From: Smithella sp.
GTDB taxonomy: Bacteria > Desulfobacterota > Syntrophia > Syntrophales > Smithellaceae
Assembly (NCBI GenBank): GCA_007244375.1
Contig: SCVW01000025.1
Span: forward strand, 264,001-304,899
Length of the DNA stretch: 40,899 bases
Direction of reading: 5' to 3'
Position numbers and translations under genes: made by a program. Of the stretch, positions 36,205 through 40,899 are shown one piece after another (the stretch's first letter is position 1; each line of letters begins with the position of its first letter). The notes beneath the pieces were generated by a model that searched no databases, had not been told where the DNA came from, and saw nothing but the letters and a program-made list of their open reading frames with translations.

Positions 36205-36855
36205 TTAAAGATGCAGGTAGGGTCGCATAATATCTTCCAGTTTTTTTCTCTGATTTTCATATTCTGCTTTATCCATCACCGATGGCAATTCAATTTTCGG
36301 CAGAAATTTTATAGTAACATGTGAAAAAGGTTTGGGAATCATAAATTTGTCCCAACTGTGTAAATACCAGGCACGATCAGCGATTATAACAGCCGGAACC
36401 ATTACAGCACCAGCGTCACTGGCAATGGCAATAGCCCCCAGTTTAACAATTCCCATCGGACCCTGAGGCCCATCCAATGTATGAGCACCCAGACGATATG
36501 TTTTTATTCTATGAATCATTTCTCTTAACGCAGTAATACCTCCGCGCGAAGATGAACCTCTTACAGCAGTAACCCCACCGGCTTCAACAATTCCGGTGGA
36601 CACATCTCCGTCACGACTCTTGGAAGTCATGACACAAGGCTGATATTTTTTATATTTAGGAAAAAAGATAATCGACATAAGCAACTGCTGATGCCATAAA
36701 CAAATCAATACCCTCCCGCCTTTTTCCAGATATTGGGACCATTCATTTTCGTTTTCTATTTTCATGCATATTAAAACGCAATACAGACGCAGAAGACGGT
36801 AAAGAACAACTCCCCCAAATTTTGTTCTCGCCACATTACGCAGTTTTTTAAACAT
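36205..36855 (-). CDS. DUF374 lysophospholipid acyltransferase-like protein
   Basis: The 216-residue protein belongs to the DUF374 group of the PlsC-like acyltransferase superfamily. It has the WHQQ catalytic-type histidine (H55), SKSRDGD at 78-84, VRGSSSRGG at about 98-106 and LDGPQGP at 127-133. DUF374 proteins are thought to act in outer-membrane lipid or LPS assembly; the exact acceptor is unknown. An N-terminal hydrophobic segment suggests peripheral inner-membrane attachment. A GGAG site sits before the ATG. Confidence 0.85.
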   Translation of the reverse strand: MFKKLRNVARTKFGGVVLYRLLRLYCVLICMKIENENEWSQYLEKGGRVLICLWHQQLLMSIIFFPKYKKYQPCVMTSKSRDGDVSTGIVEAGGVTAVRGSSSRGGITALREMIHRIKTYRLGAHTLDGPQGPMGIVKLGAIAIASDAGAVMVPAVIIADRAWYLHSWDKFMIPKPFSHVTIKFLPKIELPSVMDKAEYENQRKKLEDIMRPYLHL

Positions 36856-36959
36856 ATATTTCTCCGTTTCTTATGTTTTTAAAATAATCATGAATAACTT
36901 TTTAGCGCAAGTGTGATTTTTGACTTGATTATCAACAGATGATTGGTTTACATAATTCA

Positions 36960-37083
36960 ATACCAATTCGCTTTCTTTGGCTAACTTTGTTGGTCCCGAT
37001 TCATCGGGATTGTCGGCATCTTGCCCGGCGCATGTCGGGCATCCTCCTTGCCGCCGCGTTATCCTTTGAAATCGAAATGGTAT
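36960..37083. repeat. Dispersed inverted-repeat element, copy C (reverse orientation)
   Basis: This 124-bp diverged copy is inverted relative to A and B. Its terminal repeats are imperfect (ATACCAATTCGCTTTC at 36960-36975 and a related inverse ending at 37083). The core lies at 36985-37017 on the minus sense and includes the CCCGATgaATCGGG palindrome. Its right end carries ATGGTAT, overlapping an extended -10 motif. Confidence 0.75.
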
Positions 37084-37086
37084 AAT
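37078..37086 (+). promoter_or_regulatory. Extended -10 promoter at the edge of repeat C
   Basis: The sequence TGgTATAAT is a perfect extended -10 (TGnTATAAT). The -35 region 16-17 nt upstream is weak (TTATCC). It lies 43 nt before the ATG of the phosphotransferase/P-loop gene and partly inside the right terminal repeat of copy C. Confidence 0.5.
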
Positions 37087-37129
37087 GTAAGTGTAGCTTT
37101 ACCGGACACAATTTTTTCGAGAAAATTTT

Positions 37130-38701
37130 ATGACTCATTCTCTGTTAATTGAAACCATGAAAATGCCGGATTTCTATTCCCACCATCCGGCGGAGATTGA
37201 GCTTATCGAAACACACATTTCTTATGTTTTCATTACCGGAAATCTCGTCTATAAAGTCAAGAAACCGGTTAAATTCGATTTCCTCGATTTCACCACCCTG
37301 GAAAAAAGAAAATTCTATTGTGAAGAAGAGGTAAGACTTAATAAACGCCTTGCCCCTGACACATATCTGGATGTCGTGGCTATATCTCTTGATGCCCGGG
37401 GAAATATCATGCTCGGCCGAGGAGTTGAAGTAATTGATTATGCAGTGGTAATGAAAAAACTCCCCCTCGACAAAATGCTCAAGACACTGCTTTCCAATGG
37501 ATTAGCAGATGAAAAAACCATGGATAATCTGGCTAAAAAAATTGCTGTCTTTCACCAAGAAGCTCTAACCGGCGGTCACATTGATGAAATGGGAAATATC
37601 GAAAATATTAGTCACAACAGCGAGGAAAATTTTTCCGAAACATTGGACTATATCAATATAACCATCCCTGAATATCAATATAAATTTATTAAAGATTATA
37701 TGGAAAGATTTCTAATCAAAAACAAATCTCTTTTCGAAAAAAGAGTTACCGATCATAAAATCAGGGATTGTCACGGTGATTTGCATCTTGACCATATCTG
37801 TATTGCCGATGAAATAATCATTTTCGATTGCATCGAATTTAACGAACGTTTTCGGTGCGGCGATATAGCAGAAGACATAGCCTTTCTAACCATGGATATC
37901 GATTTTAACGGTTATAATAAGTACGCCGATGCCTTTATAAACTCTTATATACGGTTCTCCGGTGATACTGATCTGACTGCATTGCTTAATTTCTATCGTT
38001 GTCACTATGCCTACGTACGCGGCAAAGTAACAAGTTTCCGTCTTAATGAAGAGGAACTTCAGGAAAATGAACGCACGCAGATTATAGAAACCGCAACAAA
38101 ATATTTTGATCTTGCATACACTTACACCACCCGCCTGGATAAACCCGTATTGATTTTAACCGCAGGATTAATGGGTTCGGGAAAAAGCTACCAGGCACGA
38201 AAACTAGCTCCCCGTCTGGGAGCGAAAATCATCCGCACCGACATATTGCGCAAAAAATTATTCGACATGAAACCGACCGAACGGCGTTACGAAGATTTCG
38301 GTAAAGGAATTTATTCCGATGATACCTCCCGTCTTATTTACGACAAAACTTATGAACTGGCTGCTCAACAAATACGGCAGGACAAACCTGTAATAATCGA
38401 CGCTTCTTTCAAGAGGCGGACAGAGCGCCAAAAAGCCATGGAAATGGCGAAAAAACTCGGAATACGTTTTTATATTCTGGAATGTGTCTGTCCGGATGAA
38501 ATCACGAGACAAAGATTGCAGAAGAGAGTACGTGAAAACGACAACGCTTCCGATGGACGCTGGGAATTGTTTCGGCAGCAAAAAAACGATTTTGATGTAA
38601 TTAATGAAATACCGTCAGATTGTTACTTAAAGATTGATACTTCCGACAATCCCGAAGTCACCAGGCAGGAAATTATCAGAAAAATTAAAATGGAAAACTA
38701 A
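37130..38701 (+). CDS. Phosphotransferase-like/P-loop kinase fusion protein
   Basis: The 523-residue protein combines an aminoglycoside phosphotransferase-like (protein kinase fold) half with a C-terminal P-loop domain. The N-terminal half has VYKVKKPVKFDFLDF (an ATP-lysine region), CHGDLHLDHI at residues 214-223 (catalytic loop) and IIFDCIEFN (metal-binding Asp). The C-terminal half starts with the Walker A motif GLMGSGKS (346-353) and ends with a nucleotide-kinase-like AAA_33 fold (IDASFKRRTER). Such bifunctional proteins occur in many proteobacteria; their substrate is not known to me. It lies alone between repeat C and a structured intergenic region. Confidence 0.88.
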   Translation: MTHSLLIETMKMPDFYSHHPAEIELIETHISYVFITGNLVYKVKKPVKFDFLDFTTLEKRKFYCEEEVRLNKRLAPDTYLDVVAISLDARGNIMLGRGVEVIDYAVVMKKLPLDKMLKTLLSNGLADEKTMDNLAKKIAVFHQEALTGGHIDEMGNIENISHNSEENFSETLDYINITIPEYQYKFIKDYMERFLIKNKSLFEKRVTDHKIRDCHGDLHLDHICIADEIIIFDCIEFNERFRCGDIAEDIAFLTMDIDFNGYNKYADAFINSYIRFSGDTDLTALLNFYRCHYAYVRGKVTSFRLNEEELQENERTQIIETATKYFDLAYTYTTRLDKPVLILTAGLMGSGKSYQARKLAPRLGAKIIRTDILRKKLFDMKPTERRYEDFGKGIYSDDTSRLIYDKTYELAAQQIRQDKPVIIDASFKRRTERQKAMEMAKKLGIRFYILECVCPDEITRQRLQKRVRENDNASDGRWELFRQQKNDFDVINEIPSDCYLKIDTSDNPEVTRQEIIRKIKMEN

Positions 38702-38725
38702 TTTTCAGAAATTCCCGCTACGATT

Positions 38726-38948
38726 TACGCTTCAATGGGCCGTGATTTTCACTTTAAAGGGCACTGTGTCGAAGCGTAGTTCCCAGAAAATCTTAGAGCG
38801 AATTATCCCGCCACCTTCAGGTGGTTGGAACAAACTTCATCCCGACTCGTCGGGATTCGTTTTACCGCGGCGCTACGCGTCTGGTATAGTTCGCCTTACG
38901 TTTTAAACTTCACTTCGTTCGTTTTCAACTTGGCTCACTATCAGTGAG
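38726..38948. other. Densely structured intergenic region
   Basis: Between the convergent P-loop fusion gene and bamD lie several stems. TACGCTTC (38726-38733) pairs with GAAGCGTA (38771-38778) around GTGA-TTT-TCAC. GCGAATTATCCC (38798-38809) pairs with GGTATAGTTCGC (38883-38894) around two hairpins, CCACCTTCAGGTGG and ATCCCGACTCGTCGGGAT. CTCACTATCAGTGAG (38934-38948) is followed within 7 nt by a T-run and is a likely terminator for the + strand gene. No coding sequence is credible. Confidence 0.55.
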
Positions 38949-38953
38949 TCTCA

Positions 38954-39733
38954 CTATTTTTTTGAAGCCTTCTTTTCTTCCTCTTTCGTCCTTCTTTCTT
39001 CTTTACGTCTCTGTTTCTCTATCCTCTTTAGTCTTAACTTTTCTTCTTCGGCAATTTTAGCCTTTGTTTCATTAATATAATATTCCACCTTATAATCGAG
39101 ACCAACATTGGGATAGGCACGCGTCAGTTCCTCAAAACGCGAGAGAGCGGCATGATATTTTTTCTGTCTTAAATAAAATTTAGCCACATAAAATTCATGT
39201 TCTGCCAGCTTCTGTTTGCATTCCCGAATCAGTTTTTCAGCCATGGCGGAAAATTTACTTTCCGGATAACGCGCAACGAGTTTTTCCCATTCTTTATTAG
39301 CCAGAATTGTCTCCGTCTGATCGCGATCAATATCTCCTATCTGATTATAATGACACATCCCCAATTGAAAAATACAGTAGGGAATATTTTCGTTAATCGG
39401 ATGGAGAGAAATAAAATCGCTGTAAGCATTTTCTGCATCCACGTATTCTTTATCACTATAAAAAGAATCGGCTATTCCTATTTCCGCCAAAATAGCTAAA
39501 TCGTGCAGTGGATATTCTTCCTTGAGTCGCATGAAATATTCCCGCGCTTTTTTATAATGGCCTGCATTAAACTCGACAGAAGCATTCGAATAAAGTCTTT
39601 CGGGAGTCTGCCTGGTTCGTTCGTGTTTACCGAAAATTTCGAGCAATGCACAACCATTGCATATCAACGCCAGCAATAAAATTAATAAAACTGTATTTAA
39701 TCCCGCTATCTTTTGGAATATTTTTAAATTCAT
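38954..39733 (-). CDS. bamD: Outer-membrane assembly lipoprotein BamD
   Basis: BamD is an essential lipoprotein of the BAM complex that folds beta-barrel proteins. The 259-residue precursor has a signal ending at ICNGC (C28), unusual in having cysteine at -3. Tetratricopeptide-like repeats follow: YSNASVEFNAGHYKKAREYFMRLKEEYP, ENAYSDFISLHP, FYLRQKKYHAALSRFEELTRAYP. The C-terminus is a highly charged Lys/Glu/Arg coil (residues about 230-259). The gene lies 31 nt downstream of trxA on the same strand. Confidence 0.9.
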   Translation of the reverse strand: MNLKIFQKIAGLNTVLLILLLALICNGCALLEIFGKHERTRQTPERLYSNASVEFNAGHYKKAREYFMRLKEEYPLHDLAILAEIGIADSFYSDKEYVDAENAYSDFISLHPINENIPYCIFQLGMCHYNQIGDIDRDQTETILANKEWEKLVARYPESKFSAMAEKLIRECKQKLAEHEFYVAKFYLRQKKYHAALSRFEELTRAYPNVGLDYKVEYYINETKAKIAEEEKLRLKRIEKQRRKEERRTKEEEKKASKK

Positions 39734-39764
39734 TTATCAAAACCTCTCGCGAAAAATCCGCGAT

Positions 39765-40094
39765 TTATAAACTTTTTTTCACAAAACCTTCCAGTCTTTC
39801 TTTCGGAACAAGACCAATGAGCGTATCCGAAACTTTGCCGTCCTTAAAAATAATAAGAGTCGGTATGCTGCGCACACCATACTTGATAGCTGTTTTCTGA
39901 TTTTCATCAACATTTAACTTCATTATCTTGACACTATCTTTTAATTGTTCGGCAATTTCTTCAACAATAGGACCTATGGCTTTACATGGCCCGCACCATG
40001 GTGCCCAGAAATCAATAAGTACCGGCTTATCACTTTTTAGAACCTCACCTTCAAAATTATCGTCGGTTGCAATACCTAATAATTGACTGGTCAT
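39765..40094 (-). CDS. trxA: Thioredoxin
   Basis: The 109-residue protein has the thioredoxin active site WCGPCK with C34 and C37, a DFWAPW strand before it and the cis-proline region VRSIPTLIIF. It reduces protein disulfides with thioredoxin reductase (not in the window). GGAGG before the ATG is strong. It is followed by bamD with a short gap, so the two may share a transcript. Confidence 0.96.
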   Translation of the reverse strand: MTSQLLGIATDDNFEGEVLKSDKPVLIDFWAPWCGPCKAIGPIVEEIAEQLKDSVKIMKLNVDENQKTAIKYGVRSIPTLIIFKDGKVSDTLIGLVPKERLEGFVKKSL

Positions 40095-40270
40095 TTTATT
40101 TCCTCCATGATTATTCTATCGTTGGTTTATATGTCATAATAGAACTTAGAAAGTCAAATGCTATCTGACAGCATAAAATAAGTTTATCAATTTATTAAAA
40201 TATCTAAATTTTTGAGACTGTTCAAAAACGCTCAGATGCAAGCAACTGTGTGTCAAGCCAAATCAACAAC

Positions 40271-40899
40271 TCACGAATTCCAGCACGTTTCGGTCTTTAT
40301 CATCGAGTTTATTATGACCAATAGCTTTCTCATACACGCAGTGATAGCAACTTTAAAGCATTTGCCCGCTTCTCGAAGTCTCTTATAGAACACTTTGATC
40401 TTGGAATTGCAACGAATAGCTGTAACAGCGCACATGTATAAAACGGTACGAACTTTGGATCTTCCGCCCCAAATTGAGCGTCTGCCTTTATACTTGCCAC
40501 TGTCACGATTCAAGGGTGCAACTCCCACCAAAGCCGATATCTGTTTACGGTTCATGGTTCCAATCTCAGGAACGTCTGCCAAAACGGTCCGAGCCATCAC
40601 TTTTCCTATGCCCGGAATACTTTGCAGGATCTTGTCCTTCTGGCGCCAGATGGGACTGTTCTTGATCAGATCATCCATCTCCCCGTTGATCTCCTCTAAT
40701 AGCCGCTCCAGCATCCTGATATGCCCCTGTATCCCTTTTTTCGTCCACTTTGTGGCATGACTCAAACGATTTCTCTCTGCTGTGAGCATCTCAACAATCT
40801 GAAAACGTCTGGCATTGAGGGAATCAAGCCGATCTTCTTCCTCTGTTCTTAATGGCCTGGCTTCCGGCTTAACTGCCTCGGCAAACCGGGCAATCACAC
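40271..40899 (-). CDS. IS110-family transposase, C-terminal part (5' end outside window)
   Basis: The frame is open to the right edge, so the N-terminal DEDD catalytic domain is missing. The visible 209 residues contain the helix-hairpin-helix Transposase_20 region: LQSIPGIGKVMARTVLADVPEIG, then LVGVAPLNRDSGKYKGRRSIWGGRSKVRTVLYM and FYKRLREAGKCFKVAITACMRKLL. This is the classical IS110/IS116 C-terminal domain. The GTG at 40897 should not be taken as a start. The element end near the stop could not be placed since IS110 elements usually lack inverted repeats. Confidence 0.9.
   Translation of the reverse strand, partial: VIARFAEAVKPEARPLRTEEEDRLDSLNARRFQIVEMLTAERNRLSHATKWTKKGIQGHIRMLERLLEEINGEMDDLIKNSPIWRQKDKILQSIPGIGKVMARTVLADVPEIGTMNRKQISALVGVAPLNRDSGKYKGRRSIWGGRSKVRTVLYMCAVTAIRCNSKIKVFYKRLREAGKCFKVAITACMRKLLVIINSMIKTETCWNS

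Noticed and set aside
38634-38906. Possible small protein overlapping the end of the P-loop fusion gene
   Set aside because: It overlaps the real gene in another frame and then runs through hairpins; composition is unlike a protein.
40152-40174. Palindrome ATGCT...AGCAT upstream of trxA as an operator
   Set aside because: Imperfect, short and without a regulator nearby; could arise by chance in AT-rich DNA.
40895-40899. GTG at the right edge as the start of a complete small transposase
   Set aside because: The IS110 family has an N-terminal DEDD domain of about 150 residues that must lie outside the window.

Overview
The window looks like a chromosomal segment of an anaerobic, diderm bacterium, most likely a member of the Desulfobacterota (former Deltaproteobacteria, Syntrophus/Smithella-like). 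This assignment is an inference from gene content and gene order: anaerobic GlpABC glycerol-3-phosphate dehydrogenase, an HdrD/GlpC-type Fe-S protein, an AhbD/NirJ-like radical SAM enzyme, outer-membrane functions (BamD, MltA, several lipoproteins), a DUF374 acyltransferase, and the runs trpS-scpA-scpB-rluB and nadK-recN-GNAT-mltA. No phylogeny could be run. FeSOD and hemerythrin suggest occasional exposure to oxygen. No tRNA, rRNA or CRISPR array was seen.

Layout. 1-6898 (+): a glycerol/DHAP block, glpK (cut by the left edge), glpA, glpB, glpC, an LsrF-type aldolase/thiolase and a zinc dehydrogenase. 7107-9442: a chalcone-isomerase-like secreted protein faces a lipoprotein/K+ channel operon. 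9697-11373: a KefB-type antiporter diverges from the channel. 11440-13182 (-): an acyl-CoA synthetase. 13356-14548: an unknown membrane protein and a hemerythrin overlap tail to tail. 14679-18726 (+): a Zur-like regulator, znuA-znuC-znuB and a BASS-like transporter whose leader can fold in two exclusive ways. 18807-19400: iron superoxide dismutase. 19722-23764 (-): IHF-like protein, rluB, scpB, scpA, trpS, HU. 24482-26627 (+): UbiA prenyltransferase plus radical SAM/SPASM enzyme. 26815-32269 (-): Fe-S protein, mltA, GNAT, recN, nadK. 32500-34773 (-): an unusual three-domain protein. 34999-38701: RdgC-like protein, DUF374 acyltransferase and a phosphotransferase/P-loop fusion, with repeats between them. 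38954-40899 (-): bamD, trxA and the end of an IS110-type transposase.

Most notable. The 757-residue protein at 32500-34773 joins a membrane-anchored signal peptidase I (S26) domain, a zinc-dependent phospholipase C-like domain and a C-terminal Ada-like HxxxC...CxxC zinc motif in one continuous frame. The peptidase/PLC junction reads Cys-His-Ala|Trp. That resembles a signal-peptidase site placed just before the Trp that is the mature N-terminus and a zinc ligand in classical PLCs, so self-maturation is a testable idea. The second theme is non-coding: a dispersed family of inverted-repeat-bounded elements (three copies), and two leaders (before the BASS transporter and before UbiA) with competing helices.
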